Assembly (NCBI RefSeq): GCF_947631635.1
Contig: NZ_CANRMB010000004.1
Coordinates: 1 to 64,000 of the forward strand
Direction of reading: 5' to 3'
DNA length: 64,000 bases
From: an uncultured Dysosmobacter sp.
Lineage (GTDB): Bacteria; Bacillota; Clostridia; Oscillospirales; Oscillospiraceae
The position numbers were made by a program, and so were the translations under genes. Below are positions 34,772-42,322 of this stretch, one piece after another. Under the pieces are notes generated by a model. The model saw nothing but the letters and a program-made list of their open reading frames with translations. It ran no database searches and was not told the DNA's origin. Positions within the stretch are counted from its first letter, which is position 1, and the number at the start of each line of letters is the position of its first letter.

Positions 34772-34804
34772 TTGTATTGTAACGGATGGCGTGCTAAAAT
34801 GCAA
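34772..34804. promoter_or_regulatory. Face-to-face overlapping promoters (ssnA leftward, lipoprotein rightward)
   Basis: Rightward: TTGTAT (34772-34777), 17-nt spacer, TAAAAT (34795-34800). Leftward: TTGCAT (34804-34799), 17-nt spacer, TACAAT (34781-34776). The two occupy the same 33 bp, so they should exclude each other. Confidence 0.6.
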
Positions 34805-34809
34805 GCAGG

Positions 34810-34837
34810 CACCCTGAAAAAATTTCAGGGTGATTTT
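34810..34837 (+). terminator. Hairpin in the leader of the Ig-like lipoprotein gene
   Basis: CACCCTGAAA/TTTCAGGGTG stem followed by ATTTTGTG, just after the rightward -10. It could attenuate the rightward transcript. Confidence 0.4.
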
Positions 34838-34906
34838 GTGCAAAGCGCCAAATGCTGGGGAACCTTTTTTGGCGCGGACCGTCTAAAGGAGCAGGAGGTG
34901 ACGGGG

Positions 34907-36130
34907 ATGAAGAAAATTTTGACGTGTGTTCTGTGCGCCCTGCTGCTGGCGGGGTGCGGTGCGAAGGAAGCGGGAGAGCTGCCGGAGGCGGAGAACGTCC
35001 CTCCCGCCGAAGAGACAGCCTTGGAGAAGAGCGATCTCCAGCCGGCGGCGGATACCGGCAGCTATGTGCTTTCCACGGAGTGGCCGGAGTACGATCCCTC
35101 CGTGGAAACGATCTGGTTCACCCTGGAGAACAACAGCGGAGCGGACATTGAGACCGGTGTGGACTACGGCCTGGAGGCGATGGGGGAGAACGGGAGCTGG
35201 TATCAAATTCCTCTGGTGGAAAGCGCCGCCTGGACCGCCCAGGCCCTCTGTGTGCCGGACGGAGAGACCATCGCCCTGCCCTGTGCGCTGGGGACGTTCG
35301 ACTATGACTTCTCCGGCGGCGGCATCTATCGCGTGACGAAGGAAGTGGAGGGACAGACCTGCGCGGCGAAGTTCCAGTTGAAGGCCGGCGCTGCTGTCTC
35401 AGCGAAGACGCCCTACGGGAAAGCGCCCCTGGAGGAGGCTCCGGAGGACGGTTCCGGCGCGGATGTGACCTTCACGGAGAACGGCCCGGACAGCCTGGAA
35501 CCGGTGGGCGTGTTTCTGGAAAAGGTCCGGCTGGGCATTCCCTGCCAGCTGCGGACGGCGCAGGTATACAGCGAGAGCTGGCCCATGGTCATCGATGTGA
35601 TCTATGAAAACGGCCATTTTCTCTGGCGGATGTTGACCGGCGGCGAGATCGCGGAGCAGCGGTTCTCCTACATCGTGACAGACGGCACGGATTTCTATCT
35701 CTCCAACGGCGCGGATTGGCCAACGGCGGAGCAGTTCATGAACAAGGAGCTGACCTGGCTGATCCCGCCGGGCTATGGCGGCGGCTTCGTGGAGACGGTG
35801 GAGGACATGACGGCAAAACGGCTGGCGGGCAACTCCGCCCGGTACCGGGTTTGGTCCGACGACGGCTGCTATGACGCCATGCTGACGGAGACGCCCACGG
35901 AGTTCGGCGTGGGCTGGCAGAAGCCCAGCCAGGGCGGCTGGGGCCAGTTGTTCGACATCCAGAACTGGGACGGGTTGGAGACCGCCATCCACAGCCTGGA
36001 CTGGCAGGCGGACGGCAAACTGCTGCTGGTCTGCGGGACGGCGGACGGCGGCGCGTCCCGCCTGCTGTTCGATCCGGAGACCAAAACACTGCAAGCGGAG
36101 CTTTGCGGCCTGCCCAGAGCGGATGGCTGA
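34907..36130 (+). CDS. Lipoprotein with bacterial Ig-like domain
   Basis: A 407-residue surface lipoprotein. The signal peptide MKKILTCVLCALLLAGC has a classic LLAGC lipobox (Cys17). After an acidic linker comes an immunoglobulin-like domain (about 50-165; YVLSTEWPEYDPSVETIWFT pattern of the Big_14 group) and a C-terminal beta-rich domain of unknown kind. The ATG at 34907 is placed after GGAGGTGACGGGG. Role unknown; probably envelope-located. Confidence 0.85.
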   Translation: MKKILTCVLCALLLAGCGAKEAGELPEAENVPPAEETALEKSDLQPAADTGSYVLSTEWPEYDPSVETIWFTLENNSGADIETGVDYGLEAMGENGSWYQIPLVESAAWTAQALCVPDGETIALPCALGTFDYDFSGGGIYRVTKEVEGQTCAAKFQLKAGAAVSAKTPYGKAPLEEAPEDGSGADVTFTENGPDSLEPVGVFLEKVRLGIPCQLRTAQVYSESWPMVIDVIYENGHFLWRMLTGGEIAEQRFSYIVTDGTDFYLSNGADWPTAEQFMNKELTWLIPPGYGGGFVETVEDMTAKRLAGNSARYRVWSDDGCYDAMLTETPTEFGVGWQKPSQGGWGQLFDIQNWDGLETAIHSLDWQADGKLLLVCGTADGGASRLLFDPETKTLQAELCGLPRADG

Positions 36131-36369
36131 TCGACATCCTGTGGAGGACCCGCGAGGCGCTGAAGGGCGTGCCCTACGTACAGGCGGTGCTGGGCGGGAT
36201 CTTCGGCGGCTATGGGAGCTAGTAGTGCATCACCGGAGCCATCCTGCTGCTCTGCAAGCCGATTCTGCTGGCGCTGAAGGATTACCAGCGGCAGAAGGAT
36301 GACAGGGAAGCCCCGGTGTTCCGGGCGGCGAAGATCGGCCTGGAGGGAGAGACAGAATTCTGGAGATGA
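36127..36369 (+). pseudogene. Decayed C-terminal tail of an alanine:cation symporter (AGCS-like)
   Basis: An 81-codon frame with no start reads ILWRTREALKGVPYV, then TGAILLLCKPILLALKDY, then APVFRAAKIGLEGETEFWR. The hydrophobic helix, the DYxRQK-like turn and the FW ending look like the tail of sodium:alanine symporters. Two successive stop codons (TAG TAG, 36220-36225) interrupt it and the N-terminal 400 or so residues are missing. It overlaps the last codon of the lipoprotein gene, so it may be left over from a deletion that joined the two. Confidence 0.55.
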
Positions 36370-36370
36370 G

Positions 36371-36399
36371 AAAGAGGACGCGAAAGCGTCCTCTTTTTT
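36371..36399 (+). terminator. Rho-independent terminator
   Basis: GAGGACGC GAAA GCGTCCTC then TTTTTT. Confidence 0.9.
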
Positions 36400-36441
36400 A
36401 GCGGTCTGCACGGAGTGGAAAACTTTTTTTGAGAAAACCAC

Positions 36442-36497
36442 TTGAAATTTTCTAAGATATCGTATAATATAGTTTTGAAAATCATATTATACGATAT
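36442..36497 (+). promoter_or_regulatory. Promoter of the hemolysin III gene with a 14-bp inverted repeat over the -10
   Basis: TTGAAA (36442-36447), 17-nt spacer, TAATAT (36465-36470). Arms ATATCGTATAATAT (36457-36470) and ATATTATACGATAT (36484-36497) are perfect, 13 nt apart; the left arm contains the -10. It could be a repressor operator or an RNA hairpin. Confidence 0.7.
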
Positions 36498-36564
36498 GAG
36501 CCTTTTCTGACGCTTAAAAAAGCGTGTGGCGGCATCAGCAATGTGCCGCAAAGGAGGAAGGACA

Positions 36565-37257
36565 ATGGAGATGGCGCTGTCGGCGAAGCAATATGCCCGG
36601 ATCAGACGCAAGGTTCGGACCAGAAAATTGAATGAGCCTCCCCGGCTGACAGTGGGGGAGGAGGTTTTCAACGCGGTTTCCCACGGGGTCGGTACGGCGC
36701 TGGCGATTACGGGGCTGGTGCTGTTGCTGCTGCGGTCGGACACGCCGCTGGAGATCATGGCGTCCTGTTTTTACGGCATCAGCATGGTGGTGATGATGTC
36801 CATGAGCAGCGTGTACCACGCCATGCCGGCAGGTTCCAGGGTAAAACGGCTGTGGCGACGGTTTGACTACACGTCCATTTACCTGCTGATCGGCGGGACC
36901 TTTGCCCCTATCCTGCTGGTCCACTATGGAACCAGCCTGTGCATCGCCCTGTTCTGCCTGCAGTGGGGCGTTATCCTGTTTGGCGTGTCGCTGCTACTGG
37001 CCTTTGGGCCGGGGCGCTGGAGGCCGCTGCACTTTACGCTGTATTTTCTGATCGGCTGGAGCGGCCTGATGTTCCTGCCGGACCTGTACCAAAACGGCAG
37101 GACGCTGCTGTGGTTCATTCTGGCGGGCGGCGTGGTGTATACCCTGGGGATGATCCCCTTTGCCAAAAAGGGAAAGTACAACCACTGCGTCTGGCATGTG
37201 TTCGTGCTGGCGGCGGCTGTGCTCCACTGGATGGGCATCTATACGCAGATCTATTGA
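36565..37257 (+). CDS. Hemolysin III/PAQR family membrane protein
   Basis: A 230-residue, seven-helix membrane protein of the HlyIII/PAQR family. VFNAVSHGVGTALA, SSVYHAM and the C-terminal HCVWHVFVLAAAVLHW carry the conserved Ser/Asp/His residues of the putative zinc hydrolase site (RFDYTSIYLLIGGTFAPI gives the Asp). Proven haemolysis is rare; a lipid or membrane-stress role is more likely. AAAGGAGG is 7 nt before the ATG at 36565. The unusual promoter palindrome suggests regulation. Confidence 0.9.
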   Translation: MEMALSAKQYARIRRKVRTRKLNEPPRLTVGEEVFNAVSHGVGTALAITGLVLLLLRSDTPLEIMASCFYGISMVVMMSMSSVYHAMPAGSRVKRLWRRFDYTSIYLLIGGTFAPILLVHYGTSLCIALFCLQWGVILFGVSLLLAFGPGRWRPLHFTLYFLIGWSGLMFLPDLYQNGRTLLWFILAGGVVYTLGMIPFAKKGKYNHCVWHVFVLAAAVLHWMGIYTQIY

Positions 37258-37264
37258 GAGATAT

Positions 37265-37364
37265 GAACGGCAGCCGGGAGCGCAGGCTCCCGGCTGCTGA
37301 ACTGCCTGCGGAAAGAGAGGGGCGGCATTTTCGGCAGGCGCGCGGGAAATGCCGCCCCCTTTCT
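37265..37364 (+). terminator. Two stem-loops after the hemolysin III gene
   Basis: GGCAGCCGGGAGC/GCTCCCGGCTGC near 37270-37299 and GGGGCGGCATTT/AAATGCCGCCCC near 37319-37362. Confidence 0.6.
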
Positions 37365-37411
37365 GATATGGATCTCCGGAATAGACGCTGCCGCTTTTGC
37401 CAAAGCCCATA

Positions 37412-37440
37412 TTGCGGGCGGTCTGGCAGTGTGATACAAT
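37412..37440 (+). promoter_or_regulatory. Promoter of the DUF3788 gene
   Basis: TTGCGG (37412-37417), 17-nt spacer, TACAAT (37435-37440). Confidence 0.55.
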
Positions 37441-37477
37441 GAAGTGGATCGACCGGAAGTTATATAGGAGGGCCAAT

Positions 37478-37891
37478 ATGCTGGATAGGATCCCTGACGA
37501 AGAAGAAATGACAGTTTTGCTTGGGAAAGCCCTGTATGATGTATGGAATCAGCTATGCGCTTTCATTGAGGAAGCATATGATATGGATTGTCTGTGGGAT
37601 AAGGGTGGTAAAGCATGGAAATATGAATATAAATATCGCCGGGGCGGGAAAACGCTGTGCGCATTGTATGCAAGAGAAAACTGCGTGGGCTTTATGGTGA
37701 TCCTGGGGAAAGACGAGCGGTTAAAATTTGAGGCAGATAGAGAAAATTACGCAAAAGAAGTTCAAGAAATATATGACAAAGCTCAAACTTACCACGATGG
37801 GAAATGGATCATGTTTGAGCCGGTGGATACTTCTTTGTTTCATGATTTCATTAGACTGTTGAGAATCAAAAGAAAGCCAAACAGAAAGTAA
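37478..37891 (+). CDS. DUF3788 family protein
   Basis: A 137-residue soluble protein. WKYEYKYRRGGKTLCALYARENCVGFMVILG followed by the KWIMFEPVD end matches DUF3788. TAGGAGG is 7 nt before the ATG at 37478. Function is unknown. It is AT-rich like the next gene, and the pair looks acquired. Confidence 0.8.
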   Translation: MLDRIPDEEEMTVLLGKALYDVWNQLCAFIEEAYDMDCLWDKGGKAWKYEYKYRRGGKTLCALYARENCVGFMVILGKDERLKFEADRENYAKEVQEIYDKAQTYHDGKWIMFEPVDTSLFHDFIRLLRIKRKPNRK

Positions 37892-37979
37892 AGTTATTAT
37901 CGGATCATACAACTCCCGGTTTGTATGGGTGCCGGATTTTCTTCTGTCTGAACATATTAAGATTAGGGTGGCGCTAAGG

Positions 37980-38864
37980 ATGAGTGCTTTTTTTGAAAAT
38001 AAAATAAAAGACTATCGATGCAATTTTGAGTTTTTAGAAGGATTAGTAAGCAGCCAAGCTGAAGCAAGTGATTATTACGCATGGGTCAGAGATACATATA
38101 AGCAGTACTATGCAGCGGCAGATGAAGAACAAAAGAGTACATTTATCATAAGATATTATAGGGCCAAAAAACTGATGTATTCCTCTGCGCAGATGTTTGT
38201 AGAAGCACGGTATGCAAAAAACGATGCATGCGTAGTTGCGTACTACTATCTCATGTATTATGCGCTGTTTCAGGCCATGCAGGCGAATTTGATCGTGTGT
38301 ACCGCATATGATGACAAAAAAGTATTGATGCTGTCACATGAACATGTAAAAAACTACTTTGACGAGCAATTTTGCAAACCGAGGAAATGCCCTTTGGATG
38401 GGGGCATTATGATTCAGCTGGAAAACCTTCGGAAGTACAGGGAATACTATTCCTATGCAATGCCGTTTAACCTTTCCAAGAACGCATTGATTGAAGAAAG
38501 TGTCGTAGAGAGATATATCAAAACATGCTATCAGCTCTTGAATTTCAGGCTGTTTATATTCGCCCAAGAAGTGTGTAGGAGCATCCCCCTGTTTGATTCA
38601 TGCATGGATAACGTGAAAGCGTACATGCATGAGTCTTGCGGCAGAATGGATGATACGGATGCCTTTCAAGATGATGCTGATGAAAATTTTTGGAATGAAC
38701 TCGTGAGATATGGCGGTGCGGATATTATGCCAATTTCGCTGACTTTTGAGCATGATTTCGATGAATACGGAACATATGACCAGGATGTATATAAAAAGAT
38801 GAACATGCCGCGAACCCGCCGCATTGCAGCGGAAGCGCTGTCATTGGTATATTCGGCACTATAA
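37980..38864 (+). CDS. HEPN-like helical protein, unknown function
   Basis: A 294-residue, mostly helical protein rich in Tyr. A segment at about 75-165 (AYYYLMYYALFQAMQANL, then LSHEHVKNYF, then LENLRKYREYYSYA) has the shape of a HEPN domain: a pair of helices with an A-Y-Y-MYYALF core and a late R-x-x-REYY helix. The usual RX4-6H nuclease motif is not evident, so it may be a non-catalytic HEPN. AT content is clearly higher than in neighbours. The start is uncertain: the ATG at 37980 is almost adjacent to TAAGG, and an in-frame start exists at 37929. Confidence 0.6.
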   Translation: MSAFFENKIKDYRCNFEFLEGLVSSQAEASDYYAWVRDTYKQYYAAADEEQKSTFIIRYYRAKKLMYSSAQMFVEARYAKNDACVVAYYYLMYYALFQAMQANLIVCTAYDDKKVLMLSHEHVKNYFDEQFCKPRKCPLDGGIMIQLENLRKYREYYSYAMPFNLSKNALIEESVVERYIKTCYQLLNFRLFIFAQEVCRSIPLFDSCMDNVKAYMHESCGRMDDTDAFQDDADENFWNELVRYGGADIMPISLTFEHDFDEYGTYDQDVYKKMNMPRTRRIAAEALSLVYSAL

Positions 38865-38919
38865 ATATATAAAAGTTTCGATTTATTGTGGGGCTTTGCC
38901 CCGCGGCGGGGGAGGCAGC

Positions 38920-38951
38920 AAAAGGGTCCGGGCATTTGCCCGGACCCTTTT
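38920..38951. terminator. Bidirectional terminator between the HEPN-like gene and upp
   Basis: A 15-bp perfect stem AAAAGGGTCCGGGCA with a 2-nt loop and runs of A and T at the two sides. Confidence 0.85.
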
Positions 38952-38979
38952 GCTGGAAGGGAAGTGTGTTTCCCCGCAA

Positions 38980-39612
38980 TCATTTTGTACCGAAGATACG
39001 GTCGCCCGCATCGCCCAGACCGGGAACGATGTAGCCGTTCTCGTTCAGGTGGTCGTCCACGGCGCCGCAGTAGATATCCACGTCAGGATGGGTCTTCTGG
39101 ATGTGCTCAATGCCCTCGGGGGCGGCCAGCAGGACCATCAGCTTGATGTTGACGCAGCCCCGCTTCTTCATCTCGGAGATGGCGGCCTCGGCGCTGCCGC
39201 CGGTGGCCAGCATGGGGTCCACGATCATGATATCCCGCTCCGCGATATCCTTGGGCATCTTGCAGAAATAGACATGGGGCTCCAGCGTCTCCTCATCGCG
39301 GAACATGCCGATGTGGCCCACACGGGCGCCGGGCACCATCCGCAGCACGCCGTCCACCAGGCCCAGGCCCGCCCGGAGGATGGGCACTACGGCGAATTTC
39401 TTGCCCTTCAGGGTGGGGACCGTGGCCTTGCAGATGGGAGTCTCCACCTCCTTGGTGGTCAGGGGCAGGTCCCGGGTGGCCTCATAGGTGATCAGCATGC
39501 CGATCTCGGAGACGATCTCCCGGAAGTCCTTGACGCTGGTGTGCTTGTCACGCAGGATGGTCAGCTTGTGGGCGACCAGGGGGTGGTCCATGATATGCAC
39601 TTTTCCGTTCAT
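38980..39612 (-). CDS. upp: Uracil phosphoribosyltransferase
   Basis: A 210-residue salvage enzyme: uracil + PRPP to UMP. The PRPP motif [13 protein letters not shown] lies near residues 128-140 and the uracil-binding [13 protein letters not shown] near the C-terminus. It complements the pyr operon and the nucleobase permease at the right end of the window. Shares its strand with tsaB/tsaE, 36 bp apart. Confidence 0.95.
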   Translation of the reverse strand: MNGKVHIMDHPLVAHKLTILRDKHTSVKDFREIVSEIGMLITYEATRDLPLTTKEVETPICKATVPTLKGKKFAVVPILRAGLGLVDGVLRMVPGARVGHIGMFRDEETLEPHVYFCKMPKDIAERDIMIVDPMLATGGSAEAAISEMKKRGCVNIKLMVLLAAPEGIEHIQKTHPDVDIYCGAVDDHLNENGYIVPGLGDAGDRIFGTK

Positions 39613-39648
39613 AATGGTTCTCCTTTATCTCAAAAAATAAAATCGGAT

Positions 39649-40338
39649 TTATTTTTGCCGCAGGCGGTCCGCCTGTGCGGGACGAAGATAGACAGGCTCC
39701 AACGCCTGGGGGGAGGTCAGCTTTCCATCAGCGGCCAGGGCCTCCGCCTCCAGCGCCACGCTCATGGCGTTCTGCATGACCAGATGGGGCGGGGCGAGCC
39801 GGCAGGGGATGCCGGCCTCTGTGAGGGCGTTGAAGCACAGCCGGGCGCCGTCGCCCACCACGATCTTGGGGCGGGGATCGTCCTTCAGCTCCGCCGCCAG
39901 GTCCGCCAGGGCGATGGCCCGGTCGGGCGTCAGGCGGGCGGGACGGCCATCCTGGGCCTCAAAGAGCGCGTTGTAAATCTGACTGCGCCGGGCGTCCATG
40001 GCGCAGATGATGAGACCGCCGCAAAAGGCCGCGTTCCGGGCCATGGCAGCCAGGGTGGACACCCCCACCACGGGCTTGTCCGCGGCAAAGGCCAGTCCCT
40101 TGGCGGCGGAGACGCCGATGCGGATGCCGGTGAAGGAGCCGGGGCCGGCGGCCACGGCCACCGCGCCGATATCCGCCATGGTCAGGCCGGTGTTTTGCAG
40201 GATGTGCTCCACGATGGGCATCAGCGTGCGGCTGTGGGTCAGGCCCGTGTCCTGATAACCGGAGCACAGGATCTTTCCACCCTCCGAAACGGCGGCGGAG
40301 ACCGCCTTGGCGGAGGTCTCCAAAGCTAAGATCTTCAT
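39649..40338 (-). CDS. tsaB: t6A37 threonylcarbamoyltransferase complex dimerisation subunit
   Basis: A 229-residue ASKHA-fold protein, partner of TsaD and TsaE in making N6-threonylcarbamoyladenosine at tRNA position 37. MKILALETSAKAVSAAV is the phosphate-1 region; AVAAGPGSFTGIRIG is the family hallmark. The ATG at 40338 overlaps the tsaE stop (ATGA). Confidence 0.93.
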   Translation of the reverse strand: MKILALETSAKAVSAAVSEGGKILCSGYQDTGLTHSRTLMPIVEHILQNTGLTMADIGAVAVAAGPGSFTGIRIGVSAAKGLAFAADKPVVGVSTLAAMARNAAFCGGLIICAMDARRSQIYNALFEAQDGRPARLTPDRAIALADLAAELKDDPRPKIVVGDGARLCFNALTEAGIPCRLAPPHLVMQNAMSVALEAEALAADGKLTSPQALEPVYLRPAQADRLRQK

Positions 40339-40778
40339 GGGAGTTCCACTCCTTCGATGGTGATGGTGCGCCAGCCGTCCGCCTCGGGACAGCGCTCCAG
40401 CCGCACCCAGACGGTGTCGGGGGGCAGGGCCTCCGTCACCTGCTCGCTCCACTCCACGGCGCAGACGCCGTCCCGGTCCAGATAGTCCTCCCAGCCGATG
40501 TCAAACAGCGCGTCGGCGTTTTCCAGACGGTACATGTCAAAGTGGAACAGGGGCAGGCGGCCGCCCTCATATTCGTTGACGATGGTGAAGGTGGGGCTGG
40601 TGACCCGGCCAGAATAGCCCAGGCCTTTGGCGAGCCCGCGGGTGAAGGCGGTCTTTCCCATGCCCAGTCCGCCCCGATAGGCCACAACGGCGCCGGGGAT
40701 GAGGCGTTTGGCGAGCCGCGCGCCCAGGGCTTCCGTCTCCGATTCGCTGTGGGAGATATATGAAACATATGGTGTCAT
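40335..40778 (-). CDS. tsaE: t6A37 complex ATPase
   Basis: A 147-residue P-loop ATPase that drives the TsaBDE cycle. Walker A GGLGMGKT lies at about residues 38-45; SPTFTIVNEYEG and HFDMYRL are the other signatures. The ATG at 40778 has its ribosome site (AAAGGCGG) rather far; the TTG three codons upstream (40787) has better spacing. Confidence 0.92.
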   Translation of the reverse strand: MTPYVSYISHSESETEALGARLAKRLIPGAVVAYRGGLGMGKTAFTRGLAKGLGYSGRVTSPTFTIVNEYEGGRLPLFHFDMYRLENADALFDIGWEDYLDRDGVCAVEWSEQVTEALPPDTVWVRLERCPEADGWRTITIEGVELP

Positions 40779-40872
40779 GGTGGACAAAAGGATACCGCCT
40801 TTCCAGCTTGTCAAAAATAGCCGCAAACAGTATACCATAGTTTGAATAAACTGTAAAAAGAAATTTGCGCCG

Positions 40873-40923
40873 TTTACACGTTTTTTTTATTGTGGTACAA
40901 TAACCGCAAAGCGGTTATTGTAC
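40873..40923 (+). promoter_or_regulatory. Promoter 1 of the SEDS gene with a 13-bp inverted repeat over the -10
   Basis: TTTACA (40873-40878), 17-nt spacer, TACAAT (40896-40901). Arms GTACAATAACCGC (40895-40907) and GCGGTTATTGTAC (40911-40923) are perfect with a 3-nt loop; the left arm contains the -10. Confidence 0.65.
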
Positions 40924-40960
40924 AGGATTCCGGCGATATACCACAACGCCCCTTCGAGGC

Positions 40961-40977
40961 TGTGGTATAATACCACA
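40961..40977 (+). promoter_or_regulatory. 17-bp palindrome containing an extended -10 (promoter 2 of the SEDS gene)
   Basis: TGTGGTATAATACCACA is symmetrical around the central A and contains TGGTATAAT, an extended -10. A further TACCACA/TGTGGTA pair links 40939-40945 with the palindrome. The start would be about 25 nt before the gene. Confidence 0.6.
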
Positions 40978-41007
40978 AAATTGCAAACGATTTTCTACAG
41001 GGGATCG

Positions 41008-42222
41008 ATGGAGTTATCAGATATGCTGAACCGACTGAAAGCCATTCTCGCGGACTTCTTCCAGCAGGCCGACCTGGTGCTGCTGGGGCTTTGCTGCGTC
41101 TCCACGCTGTATGGCATGGTGCTGATCGCCAGCGCCACCCACTATAAGGGCACGGCGGGGATGATCCGCTATGTGGGCGTGCAGGGCGTGGCCATGGCGC
41201 TGGGCATCTGCGCCTATATCTTCATGTCCATGGTGGATGTGGAGATCCTCATCAAAAAGTGGAAGTGGCTGGTGGTGTTCAACGTCGTCTTTATCGGCCT
41301 GCTGCTGACGCCCTTTGGCGTCGGCGGAGAGACCACCGGCAACCAGGCCTGGCTGAAATTCCCCGGCATCCCCTTTCAGATCGGCCCGGCGGAGGTGGTG
41401 AAGATCACCTTCACGCTGCTGCTGGCTAAGCAGCTGGAATGGCTGCGGGAGGAGAAGCGGGATCTGAAGTCCTTCCCGGCCGCGTTCATGGTGGCGGGGC
41501 ACACCATCGCCCTGATGGGCTGGTATGTGGTCATCTCCGGGGACATGGGCAACGCCCTGACCTTTTTCTTCATCTTCCTGTGCATGGCCTTTGCGGCGGG
41601 GTTCGCCCTGCGGTGGTTCGCCCTGCTGTTCGCAGGTATGGGGGCCGGCGTGGCCGCGGTGATCCTCTTGGATCAGGCGCAGAAGATCCCGGAGAGCATG
41701 TCCTATATGCTGGAGCGTTTCAAGGTCCTGTTTGACCACAGCTACGATTCCCTGGGCGTCGGCTGGCATCAGACCCGGAGCCTGCTGGCCCTGGGCTCCG
41801 GCGGCGTGTTCGGACAGGGGTATATGAACGGCACCCAGACCCAGAGCAGCTACTCCAGCTCGCTGCCCTACCGGTGGACGGACTTTATTTTCTCCGCCTG
41901 TGGTGAGGAGCTGGGGATGGTGGGGTGTGTGGTCATTATCCTGCTGCTGGCGGCTGTCATCGTCCGTGTGCTGCTGGTGGCGAAAAACAGCCAGACCCAG
42001 TTCCACCGCTATGTATGTGTGGGCGTGGCCGCCATGCTGATCTACCAGACCATCGTCAATATCGGCATGTGCCTCTTTGTGATGCCGACCATCGGCATCA
42101 CGCTGCCCTTTTTCAGCTATGGCGGTTCGTCGCTTCTGACGCTGTACGCTGCCATGGGCGTGGTGTCCGGCATCAAAAAACGCTCGCCCACCATGGGGCG
42201 ACCAGGCCGCCCCATGCGCTGA
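41008..42222 (+). CDS. SEDS family peptidoglycan glycosyltransferase (FtsW/RodA/SpoVE)
   Basis: A 404-residue, about ten-helix membrane protein of the SEDS family, which polymerises lipid II together with a class-B penicillin-binding protein. Signatures: GGETTGNQAWLKFPG, QIGPAEVVKI (QPSE-like), SGDMGNAL, the large extracellular loop with SSLPYRWTDFIFSACGEELG and the C-terminal TIGITLPFFSYGGSSLL. The protein lacks a neighbouring PBP, so RodA-type is likely but FtsW or SpoVE cannot be excluded. Confidence 0.9.
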   Translation: MELSDMLNRLKAILADFFQQADLVLLGLCCVSTLYGMVLIASATHYKGTAGMIRYVGVQGVAMALGICAYIFMSMVDVEILIKKWKWLVVFNVVFIGLLLTPFGVGGETTGNQAWLKFPGIPFQIGPAEVVKITFTLLLAKQLEWLREEKRDLKSFPAAFMVAGHTIALMGWYVVISGDMGNALTFFFIFLCMAFAAGFALRWFALLFAGMGAGVAAVILLDQAQKIPESMSYMLERFKVLFDHSYDSLGVGWHQTRSLLALGSGGVFGQGYMNGTQTQSSYSSSLPYRWTDFIFSACGEELGMVGCVVIILLLAAVIVRVLLVAKNSQTQFHRYVCVGVAAMLIYQTIVNIGMCLFVMPTIGITLPFFSYGGSSLLTLYAAMGVVSGIKKRSPTMGRPGRPMR

Positions 42223-42227
42223 ACGGC

Positions 42228-42258
42228 AAAAAGCAGCCGATGATTCGGCTGCTTTTTT
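42228..42258 (+). terminator. Terminator of the SEDS gene
   Basis: AAAGCAGCCGA TGAT TCGGCTGCTTTTTT. Confidence 0.9.
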
Positions 42259-42322
42259 GCATATTTTTGACGGCTGGGAAAACACTACTCCCGTACCAAA
42301 TCATACGGGAGGTTCGATTGCC

